The notes under the pieces: generated by a model
Told to the model about the DNA's origin: nothing
Seen by the model: only the letters and a program-made list of their open reading frames with translations
The model's database searches: none
Shown: positions 1-11,275 of the stretch, piece after piece
Numbering within the stretch: the stretch's first letter is position 1
Layout of the letters: every line of letters begins with the position of its first letter
Source: Cadophora sp. MPI-SDFR-AT-0126
Taxonomy: Eukaryota > Ascomycota > Leotiomycetes > Helotiales > Ploettnerulaceae
Assembly (NCBI GenBank): GCA_020747065.1
Contig: JAGMVK010000029.1
Coordinates: 186,001-250,000 of the forward strand
DNA length: 64,000 nt
Direction of reading: 5' to 3'
Program-made: the position numbers and the translations under genes

Positions 1-686
1 TGCAAACAGAGGAATGAGCCTGAGCTACCTGAATCCCTTCCAGGAAGAAACAGGCTTGGTGCGAAAAGTAGCTTAAGCTGAAAAGCAGTGCAAAGGATCA
101 TGTACGAATTCTTCAAAGTAACCACCGCTACAGTTAGCTACAGGCATTACCTTGAAAAATGCCGAGATCTTGGGCATGTGAAATGTTGTCACTCTTGATT
201 TCGTTCTTAGGGGGTCCAGGAGTGGTGCTGGAGAATGGGTTGGGACTATGTCTGGTGGCAGTTTCTTGGCATCTAAGTAAACAAACTTTCGTGCGTCCAC
301 AGGCAGCTCATATGTGGCGATATGGACATCACACAAAGGATGATGGTTCAAAAAAGAAGAGAGAAGTATATTTGCGAGTGAAGGAAAGAAGATCAGTCAA
401 TGCCGCAGCCCCAATCATGAACCATGGAGGTGAATTGAACAAGTAAACAAACATAGAGCAGCTTGCCCAGGGCTTGACAAGACAATGTTTTCGGTTCACC
501 GAAAGCGGAAAGCGAATAGAAAGTATTTAAAGCTCGGGTAGAGTATTACATGCAGCCCTAGCGCTGATTAGGATGTGATAACGGTCAGGTTGGGTCGGGT
601 CGTGGTTGCCTCCCCCAACGAAGCGAATGGTGCTAACGAACAACCCCAACTCATAAACTCTCGTCTTCCAGATTCTTCCTCCAACC
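1..686. other. Intergenic stretch, no gene recognised
   Basis: Short overlapping open frames occur on both strands (for example 73-351 minus and 159-446 plus), but none resembles a known domain or continues through a credible splice site. The last 100 bases are probably promoter and leader of the gene starting at 687. Confidence 0.4.
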
Positions 687-1598
687 ATGAACATGAAAAC
701 TGACAACACCGCAACCATGGCCTCAGAGACAGTACCGGACTGCTCAAAGGTATGTATATGTGTTATATGACAATCTCCTTCCCATGTTCCTAATGGTCAT
801 CTTGATGTTGACACAAGGCTCGATATTTCTTATTGCAGAGGAAGCCAGCGATGTGTCTCTCCATTGTGGAACAAAGGCTAAGGTGTAACGTAGTCCAAGA
901 AGAAGCGATCAACGGTCAGAGAAGTCAGCTAATCGCAAGGGACGTGGCGGCGGCGTCGCGGTACGTATCCCCATACAGTAGCTGGGTTGTGATGTATGGC
1001 TCCTAGAGATTGCGTGCTAACTTCTTTGTGTATAGGGCGGCCACAACCCTCAACACAGGAGCAATGCAGGTAAGGGACGTCGTGCTAGAATGACGATGGG
1101 GAAGAAAATGCAATCGGAAGATGATCGGAGAGCATTGGCTATTCTTCGTTTGAAACCAACAGAATTGCCAAGAATTGCTACCAAGACTACCGGGCTCCCG
1201 TTGAACAGTACCAAAGGCAGCTCAGGTACCAAGGAAAGACCAGCAAGTTAGGTGTCGGCGGCGGAGCTGCCGAAGATGACGGCGGTACGGGTGGGACTGC
1301 CTCTCCGGGGGTGGGATCTGCTCACGTCGTCTCAAAGGATAAGCCAAATGGCCATAACGATGCTGAAGAAGGTATGTTTATTCCTACTATAGCAAGATAA
1401 GGTGGATCAGGTGGTAACATTTCTGCACTCTCTCTTGCTACGACGACATTTCATTATTCCGATGACAAAATTGATGATGGAAAAGTCAAGAAGACAAAGA
1501 TCCCTGAAGACACTTTAGAGAAAGACTTGGGGGAAATGGAGTATATGGAAGAGTACAGGGGAGAGCTTGAATTTGACAAGATGCTTGTGGTCACATGA
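687..1598 (+). CDS. Small five-exon gene of unknown function
   Basis: I do not recognise this protein. The inferred exons are 687-749, 839-960, 1036-1069, 1173-1371 and 1411-1598. They sum to 606 nt, an exact multiple of three, and encode 201 aa ending in TGA. Intron 2 has a strong GTACGT donor and a GCTAAC branch site just before its TATAG acceptor. Introns 1 and 3 are also GT-AG. The last intron would be only 39 nt, so that boundary is the weakest. The product is hydrophilic, with a glycine-rich middle (about residues 95-115) and an acidic-basic tail rich in D, E and K. No signal peptide or membrane segment is visible. It lies about 130 bp upstream of the NLR-like gene on the same strand. 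It could also be a remnant of a larger gene. Confidence 0.4.
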
Positions 1599-1731
1599 CC
1601 GTCCTTGGTGACTGATTAGCCTTGCCTAGGCCTAGCTACCTGCACATAAACGAGCTGAAGTTCTCAGGCGCACTGCCTCCACAGCTTCGAAAAAAAAAAC
1701 CCTCATTTTCATCCTGTGCAGCATCAAAACC

Positions 1732-4700
1732 ATGGATCCTGGGACAGCACTTGCCATCGTTGGATTGGTCCTCGACGGCGTGAAGGATGTCTATGTGTAC
1801 TACAGCACATGGAAGGATCGTGATCAAGAAGTTGCCGAAGTTCGAAGTGCATTACTATGGCTGATAGGTCTTTTCCAGTCCATCAATGTAATGCTGGCAA
1901 ACAAAAGTCTTGACAAAAGCAAAGTCAGCATGATTTGCAACTCGGTAAAAGAGTGCGAGGCGGTAATGGTGAAGCTACGCAAGAGACTGAACAAGGTGAA
2001 GAGCGAGGCACCCCCTGACAGTTTTATGTCGAAGCTAGGCGACCAAGGGAGGAGAGCTATCTACCCATTTCAAAAGGGGACAATTGTACGGCTCTTGGAG
2101 TCAACGGAGAAGATAAGGGATCAGATGCATGTGGTCATTGCATTGCTACACCTGTTGAGACTCTCTGATCCTTACAGGGAATGGCCTGTCTAATCTTTCC
2201 ATAGCGACACAAGCACCGAAAACCTAGAAACTTTGAAAGATATTGATAGAAAGATCACAAGTGTTTCGGGCACTGTGGAACAGATGAGCAAAGTTATTAT
2301 AGACGATGCACAAGGCAGGTACCTTGCTACATATTCGTGGTCATCCTAGCACTCATTCTAGCACAATCTTACAAGAATGTGAGAGATTGGCTGAGCCCAA
2401 TAGATCAATCCGAAATACACGAAGCTGCCTTGCGACGACATGAGGCCGGTACTGGGCAGTGGTTTTTGGGTTCAGACACCTTCCAGGACTGGAGAACAGA
2501 TCCAGGAACCTCTTTGTGGCTTTGCGGGGAAGGTTTGCAACTTGCTTCACTCCTATCAAACTTATGACCTCGCTGATTGTAGAAAGTTGGTTGCGGTAAA
2601 ACTGTGCTATTCTCATCCATTGTGCAATCAATTCAAGGAACTCAACAATCAGTCGGCTTTACCTGCAACTCCGCCTATTTTTATTGTCTTTACAGAAAAG
2701 GTACCCAGCATGATCTCGCATCTATTCTACGGACTTTAATTGCACAATTATGTCCTCGAGATCAGATGCCTTCTTCTCTGAAGAAATTGTACGATCATCA
2801 CAATAGCAAGTTTCCGCCCAGTGTGCCTTCCGATGATGAGCTCAAGAATACTCTCCTGGCTCTGATTGATGAGCCAATGCAGGTGCTCAGCCCACCCTCG
2901 AAAGATCGAAGACTCCATCTTGAGCCCAAATATCTGCTCATTGACGCTCTCGACGAGCTGCCCCTTGGTTCCAACAGAGACCATATTATCAAATATCTCG
3001 ACGAGCTCGCAGCAATGTGCACTCCGAACTTGCACATCCTTGCTACAAGTCGAAATGAATCAGACATACGGGCAGGGCTTCAATCTTGGCAAACCACTCT
3101 TGTTATTGACAAGAAGAAGGTTGCTGAGGATATGAGATTATATGTCACAAGTGAAATCAACAAGCATGAAGAAATGTTCCGTCAAAAGGATGCCATCAAA
3201 CATCTCATACTGCGACGTTTGGTGGAGGAAGGCAATGGAATGTAAGAAGCCAAGATCAGATTAAGGAACAAGATGCTCACATCTACAGGTTTCGATGGGC
3301 AGCACTGCAACTCGAAGAGCTGAAAGCTCTCCGTCCAATGAAGCCCCGGAGTATCAAACAAGCACTCCAATCTCTGCCTGGTGACCTTGATGACACGTAT
3401 GAGCGAATCCTCACCAAGATCCCAGCTGGCAATACCAAGGAAGCTTTGAGTATTCTTAGGTGGATATCCTTCGCCACTCGCCCTCTATACGTTGAAGAGA
3501 TCATGGATGTTTGTGGCATAAGGTTGAACGAAGAACCGGAATTCGATATCGAAGAGCGATACCACCCTCGAGACATCCTGGACGTCCTCCCTGGTCTCAT
3601 CACAATCAACCCTCCATTGAAGAGCGCCGAGACACCCATATACGGTCTTCACACAGTGGCCTTCTCACACTTCTCGGTCCAGGAGTACCTCACGGGAAGC
3701 CGAATCATCTCCTCCGCAGCACGAGGCTATGCTCTAGAAGCAGAATACTCGAACCACTATATCGCAAGGTCCTCGATCGCTTACCTGTCTTGTGTCAACT
3801 TATTCGGACTGCGAGAGGAAGACTTCCCGCTCCGGGGATACGCATGGGACCACTGGGCCTGGCATGCTTCATACCGGGGAGATAAAGATACGGAAGAGCT
3901 TGCTTACGATACTGAGACTCTTTCTACCTCGATTACGCAGTCAAACATGCAGGGTTATGGTGCTGCTTTGCAGCATCTAAAGGGTCGCTTATCATACGTT
4001 GCTCCATGGCACCCGTCAACAGCACAAAGATCCAGAGAGCAGGACCATGCATTGCGCCTGCCATTTTTCTTCCCAGAGTTCGACAGCGAAATTTGGAAGA
4101 AGCACTACAATTTGAATTACCAATCCCTCCCAGAATACAAGTTTAGGCCTGCGAGGTCAGAAAATGCAGAAATCCGTCTCATGGAGCTTTTCCCCTCGTC
4201 CAAGCGATACGGCGAGGTAAGATGTCGGATATTTCATGTTTTACTTGACTCAAAACCAGCTTACGATGGCGTGTCGTACGCCAGAAGACCGAACGATGGC
4301 ATTGGGTGTATCCGAGCAAACGGACTTTTGCTTCAGTTTCCTAGAGCACTCGTTCAAGATCTTCGGAACTTGCGAGAGAAAACTGGCAGCCAGGGACGCG
4401 TGCTGTTTCTTTGGGATATTCATTGGGATAACAGCCCCTATTTGGTTAAGTGGCAGCTCAGGCTAAATGCTAGAATCTTCAAGCAAGCACAGCAAGTAGC
4501 TATCGGACTTGGAGATCAGAGCGAAAGGGACCACGGTGCGATTGAGTTTGTGCGAGCAATTGATTCCATGTTTACTTCCCGGGTTGATACATCAGGCTCT
4601 TCCACGACCATTGCAGCTAGGAACCATGAGAGCTTTTCAGATGGCATTGGTGTTGCAATTCTGCAGCTATTTCAGCGGCCTTGGTGGCGCAGAATGTGGC

Positions 4701-5845
4701 CAGTACAAGAGCTCATGCTCCCACGAAAGGCAACTTTATACTACGGAGACGAGGCCATCACATTCGACAGCTTCCAAAAGTTATTCTCGAGCCAGCAAAC
4801 GATAAAGTCTTTGATCGGAAATGAGGACTATTCGGCTCTAGTGTCGGACCGGGCGTGGATAGGAGCTCAACGAATCTCTCTTCTGAGGGCTCGTTATTTA
4901 CTTGGTCACCACCCAACCTTGCCAGAGCTACTGTGGGCTACAGAGTTTCACCTTGCAAAGGACCGCATTGATAAAGTGTATGCTTTGTTTGGGCTACTGG
5001 AGCCTGAGGAGCAGGACTCGGCATATCTAGCTCATGACAAGACAAAGTCCGACGAGGAGAACTTCATCAACGTCGCTATTCACATCACGAATAGATATCG
5101 AAATCTTGACATTCTGTCATATGCATGCCATCATCGGCCACTAGAACCTTTACTCCCATCCTGGGCTCCCGATTTTAGCGTTGCGGGAGATGACGTGCGG
5201 CCTCTGGTCGAAGGGACTTTTGGGCCTCCTCGATCTGCAAATCTGTTCAATGCCGCTGGCAACAAGTCGTACCACTCCATACTAGCAAGAGATTCTCGAA
5301 TATTGACTGCCGAAGGATCTTCATTCGATCATGTTGGGAAATTGTTTCGCGCCTTCAACCCTTCGGAATCCAGGGTCTCGTTATTGGATCTATACAGTTC
5401 TATCAAGGAGGAAATGCGGTCAGATCTCACTCTCGAGACTTTCTGGAGGACAGTTCAAGCGGACCAAAAGGGCGGCCATCGATTAGGGAAGATGAATCAC
5501 GATAGTACAAAATCCGATCCGAGCCAGGATGAATATCCAGATTTGGGGTTATGTAAAGGAAGACGACTTGTCCTAACGTCAATGGGATACCTATGTCTAG
5601 CTCCAGTACAATCAGAGGTCGGTGATAAGATTGTTGTTCTGGTTGGCGGTAAGGTTCCGTACATGTTGAGGAAGACAGGTGAGGGGTTTGAGATAGTCGG
5701 CGAATGGTTTGTTGATCCTTTCTCGCGGAATATTGGCATATTACTAATTGGATTCTGTAGCTACGTGTACGGGATCATGGATGGAGCGATAATGGGTGCC
5801 TTTCCAGCAGAAAAGGGAGCTGGTGAAAGTTTCCGCATCTGCTGA
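1732..5845 (+). CDS. NLR-like STAND protein: N-terminal domain, NACHT NTPase, C-terminal degenerate HET
   Basis: Five exons (1732-2153, 2205-2314, 2362-2532, 2587-3241, 3289-5845) sum to 3915 nt and give 1304 aa. Residues 1-140 form a helical N-terminal domain of the type that precedes fungal NACHT modules. A conserved pre-NACHT stretch ending WFLGSDTFQDW leads to the Walker A motif GEVGCGKT (residues 233-240). Walker B is LLIDALDE (about 351-358), followed by a sensor-like LHILATSR and a winged-helix-like region to about 560. No ankyrin, WD40 or TPR repeats follow. Instead the C-terminal half, from about residue 746, matches the HET domain layout: IRLMELFPS, then WWRRMWPVQE and the late HET motif KDRIDKVYALFGLL. 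The central HET motif (normally WIDALCINQ-like) reads FLWDIHWDN and looks degenerate. NACHT followed by HET reverses the usual HET-NACHT order. Likely an intracellular non-self sensor (family knowledge); activity is not shown. Confidence 0.82.
2315..2361 (+). other. Candidate GC-AG intron in the NLR-like gene
   Basis: The frame before and after this point joins only if the intron starts GCAGGT and ends CTAG (47 nt, phase 1). Using the GT four bases further on shifts the frame into stops. Donor context AAG|GCAGGT is close to the known GC-AG consensus. The other three introns of this gene are GT-AG. Confidence 0.6.
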
Positions 5846-7191
5846 GACGAGAGCTGGGGAAGATAGTTGGAGAAACGAGAACAGCGGGAGCTTGTCATTT
5901 GATGAAACGTTTCGGTTAATGTTGGAGCTGCCCTCTAGTTGGTAACTAGACAGTAGTGTCAAGTCCATAGGTTTCTCTTGCTACTTTGGCAGGTTGGATC
6001 TAGCAAAACATCGAGTCAAACATGCGAGTCTACGTCAACATGTTACTTCATACCCCTCACTTAGTTCTTCGTCTCCACCTCCACTTGGTCCTTCAACATG
6101 TGAGGAATCTTGGCCTATTGAACCTCATGAAATCCATGGAATTTCCTCCGCTGTGCTCAGCAAATAAAAGACACTTTCGGAAAAGTAAAGTCGGAAATAC
6201 TTGGCTCAATACTACTGGGATGATATGCTTTCGTTTGATCACTGCTTCCGGCCTGAAAAATGAGGTCCAACCTAGAGCTTCAAGTATATACTGTACAGCT
6301 ACATACCGTCCAAGTGTAAATGCTTGCTGCTATGTTCGGAAACTTGAACGGACATTCCAACAATACCCACTGCTCCATATTCACCGCCACTCCCGCTCTA
6401 AAACCATCTCGTTGCTGAAATCCTTTGCAAACTCACACCTCTCCTCATCAACACCAAAGAACATCTCCAAAATCCAGCGAGCTTCCTACCTCGTGGAGGC
6501 AGGCAGTCTCCTGGTCGAAGGTCATACTGTGGGTGATCGAAGCAAACGCTCTAATACTTTGAGATTCTCCCTCAAATCCTCCTCCTCATTCATTTTCTCT
6601 CTTTGTTCTGGAACTCGAACTCACCTTCAGTCCGCAAGCACGCGTCATCAACTCAAGGCACCGCCTTCCACATTAGAATCTCATAGTTTCCACTAGCGCA
6701 TCACAGCCTCGTCGACAAGATAAAAGATCGCGAACCTTCGTCCAGAACTACCAACAACACTAACACCAGCACCAATATCACAACCACATCTCTCAACTCT
6801 CCATAAATCCACAGACCAAAGCGAGCGGCTTGACACTGCTTTCATTCAGGTTCTTTTGTACAGAGTAAGTAACCCCAACATTAGTGCAGAGTTTTGTTGT
6901 TTGTTTATCACTTTTCCACAACCTGGGGCGATCTCTCTACTCTCATCATCTCTCCATCAAGCACTACTTACTGCGTCGAGTTGACCACCTCTCGAACACA
7001 CCTGCTGCGATCAACTTCAGATCTTGTATTTCCCTCAACACATGCTCCTACTTGGGCCTGCTTTTCCACCACCAGCTTCAATGCTCAGCCTTCTCGAGCA
7101 TCTTCTCATTTACGCGTCTTGCAATCTCGTACGATCGCAGAACTGAGCAGCCCTTCTTGCACATTCAATAGCTAACATTCTCGTAGAAACA
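5846..7191 (+). other. Intergenic stretch with the leader of the helicase relic
   Basis: There is no recognisable gene. A 224-codon open frame (6022-6696) is serine- and leucine-rich and lacks domain signal. From about 6700 the DNA is C- and A-rich, typical of a fungal promoter and 5' leader, consistent with the ATG at 7192. Confidence 0.4.
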
Positions 7192-9100
7192 TGGACGGCA
7201 ATACCGCACCTTGTGGTCGCGGACAAAGACGTGGCGGTGGTAAGTTGTCTGCCCAATCGCTATTTCTCCTCAATCGAATAATCTGAGACTATCTTCCTCC
7301 CAAACGTGCTCTAGACACTTCACTTGAGTGATGGCTGACTTTCCAACTATCACAGGTGGTAGAGGACGCCATCTTCGCAAGGAGAAGGCCAAGAAGAAAG
7401 AAATAACCCCTGCTGGGATCGGCGGTGCATACACCGAGATTCCTTTGCTCGAGGTTGACCGCAAAACCCATACCACCGTCTTCATTGCTCAATTTCGCAA
7501 AAAAGCTCAAAGCATTGCCTGTCAAGAAGGAGAAGTCCAAAACGATTATGAAACAAGGTTCCCAAGCGTGCAGCTTATGCTCTGGGACAGATCCTCCGAA
7601 ACGATGACGAGGTCCATGGCCAATTGCTCAAGGCACTTATCGGACAAGACCTGCGTCCAGCTCACAAGTACAACATCTTCAGATGCATGGACCGAGAGTT
7701 GAGCGAAGCCGACCTCCCTCCACACTTCACTCCCAATCAGCGTGCTTTTGGTGAATACCTCAAAGACGTTCGATTCAACCTTGGTATTGGTCATGGTGGA
7801 GCTGGATGCGCAAAGACATACACTCTTGTCGCGTACTGTGGAATCTTGTGGACAAATCCTCGTTCCAAGACAGTTGGTGAGATCCAGCCAGAGCGTAGAT
7901 TGCACCAGGTTCTCGATACCTCTGACGCCAACTCCACATGCGAGAAGGCAATTGAGATGCTGGAAGAGATGGTTGCAGCAACCCTCAGAAGTTCGGTAAC
8001 ATCTTAGCCATTCGGATTTACACTCTGAAGACTCAGGACAGCATCGTTTCTTCCAAAGACAAGGAGAAAGGGGTTGTTGATGAGACTCGGCGCACTTGTC
8101 CGACCAGACACGTCGAAATTGCATAGCCTCCAGGTATCCTCGAAAGTTTCCCCAGGCCGTGCTTCTCTGGCGAAAGCAATTCCGTCAGATCTTGGAGAAG
8201 GAAGATCAAACCGAGTTGAATACCGAACTCCAGGAAGTTCGTACCTATGCGATTTCCTTGGCTGATCTCATCTTGACCCCGATCAACAACTTTGGGCATC
8301 ATAAGCTGTTCCGTGAAGTGGAGCCAGATCTCGATATTATGTACGAGGCAACTTTATCTTCGGAAGCTACCAATCTCCTCGCATTCGCAAAGATGCCTCT
8401 TACCCAGGATGGTGTTCTACCTGCTACCGCCTGGATTGAACTAGGAGATCCTAAGCAGTCCAACAATGTGGTTATCTCTACATACGTCAACAACAAGTTT
8501 AATGCTCCGTGCAATGGCCATGTCGGCAAGCTTGAGTCTGCTTACGCAATTCTCAAGGCAAGCAACCCCGACATGCGCTTCGACGTCGAGTTTGGATCCA
8601 TCGATGGATTTCAAGGCAGAGACAAGGAGTTCGTCATCCTATCATACCCAAACACCGCATCTGCTGGTTTCACCGCCAACGACGGCCGTTTCGTCTTCCT
8701 CTGTCACTAGACACAAGAACGGACTGGTTTTGATTGCTGACTGCACTGCTGTTGGAAACATGGAGAAGCGCGAGCGTAATCCATTTCTCAGCTTCATTGA
8801 GAATGTTCGTAACTTCAAGGGCACTTTTGAGCTTGTAAAGGTCGGTGGTTATTCGCCAAGTGCTCGCATAACCCTCGACGAGTCACCAGAGGAGGAGCCA
8901 GCTGAACAAGTCCAACAAGCTTCTAGCAGCACCTGGAACCAGGCTGAGCAAAATGGTAATTGGGTCGATGATGATGGTGATGGTTGGGACACCCAGGGCA
9001 ACGAGCAGCAATCGTTTGACCAAGGGCGGTGATAACAACTTCGGAGGTCAATTTGATCAGGATCGCCTTACGCAGTTCAACGGCTTCAGTCAAGGAGAAG
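7192..9100 (+). pseudogene. UPF1-like SF1 helicase relic, frameshifted
   Basis: The first exon (7192 to about 7240) and a GT-AG intron ending near 7352 look intact. The coding signal then jumps between all three frames. It reads in one frame to about 7440, in others to about 7625, in another to 8007, in another to about 8124, in another to 8710, then again to about 9030. The pieces resemble DNA2/NAM7/UPF1 helicases. There is a Walker A-like GGAGCAKT (about 7797-7820), where the usual GTGKT is damaged, a motif V-like SIDGFQGRDKEFVIL (about 8600) and a motif VI-like SVTRHKNGLVLI (about 8705). Acidic, tryptophan-containing repeats follow. At least four frame changes without credible introns make an intact product unlikely. 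Parts of the tail are duplicated downstream. Sequencing error could explain single shifts, not all of them. Confidence 0.7.
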
Positions 9101-9175
9101 CTTAATTGAGAATGCGCGCAACTTCAAGAGCATTTTCGAACTGAAGTAGTTAGTGGTTACTCACAAAAAGCTCGC
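8796..9175 (+). repeat. Diverged tandem duplication in the helicase relic tail
   Basis: The segment 8796-8867 (begins ATTGAGAATG, contains AACTTCAAG, ends GCTCGC) recurs in diverged form at 9105-9175 with the same order of landmarks. The second copy contains in-frame stops. This suggests an old local duplication that decayed with the gene. Confidence 0.55.
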
Positions 9176-9829
9176 TCAATTCTACAATCAGAATGGTCAA
9201 CGCTTGCCCCCCTTTCAGCCGTTCTACTCATCGTCCGACCATTCCTCTCCCTCAACATTGTCTTTTTCGCTAGAATAGCCATCTTCTGATTCTGAAATAA
9301 TCCAGTTTTTTAATTTTAAGGTTTTTTATTAATAAATAATCTAATTATTAAATATTATAAATAGTGAGTTTTGGTGTAAAAGGGTGGCCGGAATGTGGGG
9401 GTGTCCGGAAAGGGGGTGTTAGACGTTAGTGCATGCAGTAGCAGAGCTCAATCTGATCGGGAAGGTTCAAATCTAGAATGTACATGCGAACGATTTGTTG
9501 GATGGAAGATTCGAGGTTCGAATATTCTTTTAGGTTAGGAATTTAATGGGAAAAAAAAAATGAAAAATAGGTAACGAAAGTAAAAGGCAGGAGCCTGGTT
9601 CCTCGCTCTGAGGCAAATGGCGGGAATGCTGATGCAGCAAACTCGCCTTTCTGCTGTCTGCCTCGTCGGGCGCGTTTCACAATGGCACGCTTCAGTTCCG
9701 CGATGCCCACATGAGCTGGGCGTCAAATATTGCACCCTATTGGGCGAGAAAACTTTTTCCTTCACCGATGTTCTGCAACACTCTCATCATGGTACTTATG
9801 TAGACCCGACTGACCAACGATGCCAAATG
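9176..9829. other. Gene-free stretch with an AT-rich patch
   Basis: 9300-9365 is almost pure A and T. The rest holds only short open frames without domain signal, such as 9617-9904. GGTTC(A/G)AAT-like boxes at about 9464 and 9512 are not part of a foldable tRNA. Confidence 0.35.
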
Positions 9830-10090
9830 ATTCGATCGCGAAGACATTGCAAGCCAGTCCTTCGACGATCAATAGCGCCAGCTCAGCCTGCACCCTCTAT
9901 CTAGCAACAACGATCAAGTCTCTTACGTTCTTATCATCGATGCACTTGATGGGTGTGACAACGAAGAACACAGTCGTACGAATCTGGGGCTCTTAGCAGA
10001 AGTTCGATCGCTGACGACGGTATGCCTCCAAGTCTATCTGACCAGCAGGCCTGACATTCCAATTCAGCACGATATACCGAATTCTACAAG
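9830..10090 (+). pseudogene. NACHT/NLR relic (Walker B region)
   Basis: One frame reads from about 9839 to 10097 with an internal TAG. It contains SYVLIIDALDGCDNEEH followed by LLAEVRSL and LTSRPDIPIQHDI. This is the typical Walker B to sensor stretch of fungal NACHT-WD40/ankyrin proteins (DALDECD and LTSRPE.PIR in the family). Walker A and the downstream repeats are not found. An in-frame stop precedes the motif and another closes it soon after. The flanking 9400-11000 region may hold further degraded parts of the same gene. I infer an old, broken NLR copy, unrelated in sequence detail to the intact NACHT gene at 1.7-5.8 kb. Confidence 0.6.
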
Positions 10091-11275
10091 CTGAGCACTG
10101 TAGTGTTGCTCTTGCTCTCGCCGCTATTAACGCTTTCACTGGGTAGGTTGTTATAGCTTCAAAAGGAGGACGTCAATCAGACGCTTAAAGATCTGCGGAC
10201 CCTACTCACCCGCTCCGCCTACACCATTCTTCGCTCCGCGATTTTCTCCTCGATCCAAACCGAGTTACAAGTGGATTTTAAGTAAATAAGCAAACTCATC
10301 AACCCCATGCTGGAGACAACATCTGTCTTCTAAACCTTCAACTAGACTTATTTAACGACACTATTTACTGCCAGCTTAAACAAGTTTCCCTTAGCACTGG
10401 GTTTGCCTTCGCAGCCTTGTCATATATTTGAGGGGCCAATGACCCAGCGCCTGTGATTCTTGATAGGATCCCATACTATACCACGAAAAATCTGGAATGT
10501 GCGCTGCGGTATTTATATCACAAGGAGCTTCTGAGAGACCTCTCTGGGTCGGTGCCGTCCACATATATTTCGATCAATACCGAACGAAAAATTACAGAAA
10601 CCTGAATATTACGACTTATATTTTCTGTGGGACTTCGTTTTACAAGTGGAACTAACATTCACCTTTTATCCACCTTCGTATCGCCTTAACTACCCACTCA
10701 TACCCGTATTTAACACATCCGCCCGCCTGACTCTAATATTAGCTACTTAAGGCAATCATTTCATAAGGATCTACTCGGTATAGAATTATGGGAGGCCCCG
10801 TTCGCTTTTTCCCGGGAGCAAATGTCTCGTGGCGTTTTCCCGCAGCGCTGCTGGGGGATGCGTCCACTAATATTACGGCTTGGGCGTGATAGTAGCATTG
10901 GGAGGCCTCACCTGAACTCGCCCATACTACCACATACGATGGAGAAGTTTTGCAAGGCTGTCTCGCTTAGGGCTTCAGAGGCCTCACGGAATCCTCGAGA
11001 CATATAATGATATTTTCAGCTTGATCTCAATTCATTCTCCTCTCTCCAAACTTCGATACCTGCGCACGCACGAAGACCACTATACTTGTGAAACTTTCTT
11101 CCCATTGAAGTCAGTGGCGATTTCCAACCCGTCGAGGCTCCAAAGCCGTGGTTTCCTCGGCTAGGAGCCAAGCCTTTTCTGTGCAGAGGTCCGCTTCGAC
11201 AACAGCGGACTCTGCACAGGAGCGTGTCCAATTTCACCTTCACATTGTCCATCTTTCGGTGTCTCCCACACACGT
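10091..11275. other. Degraded, gene-free stretch
   Basis: Stops are frequent in all frames and no domain was recognised. It may continue the NLR relic. The last part probably contains the promoter and leader of the zinc-finger gene at 11276. Confidence 0.35.

Noticed and set aside
6022..6696. 224-codon plus-strand open frame
   Set aside because: Low complexity from C/A-rich DNA, no domain or splice context; probably upstream leader.
9440..9530. tRNA T-loop-like GGTTCAAAT and GGTTCGAAT
   Set aside because: No acceptor stem or anticodon arm could be folded around them.
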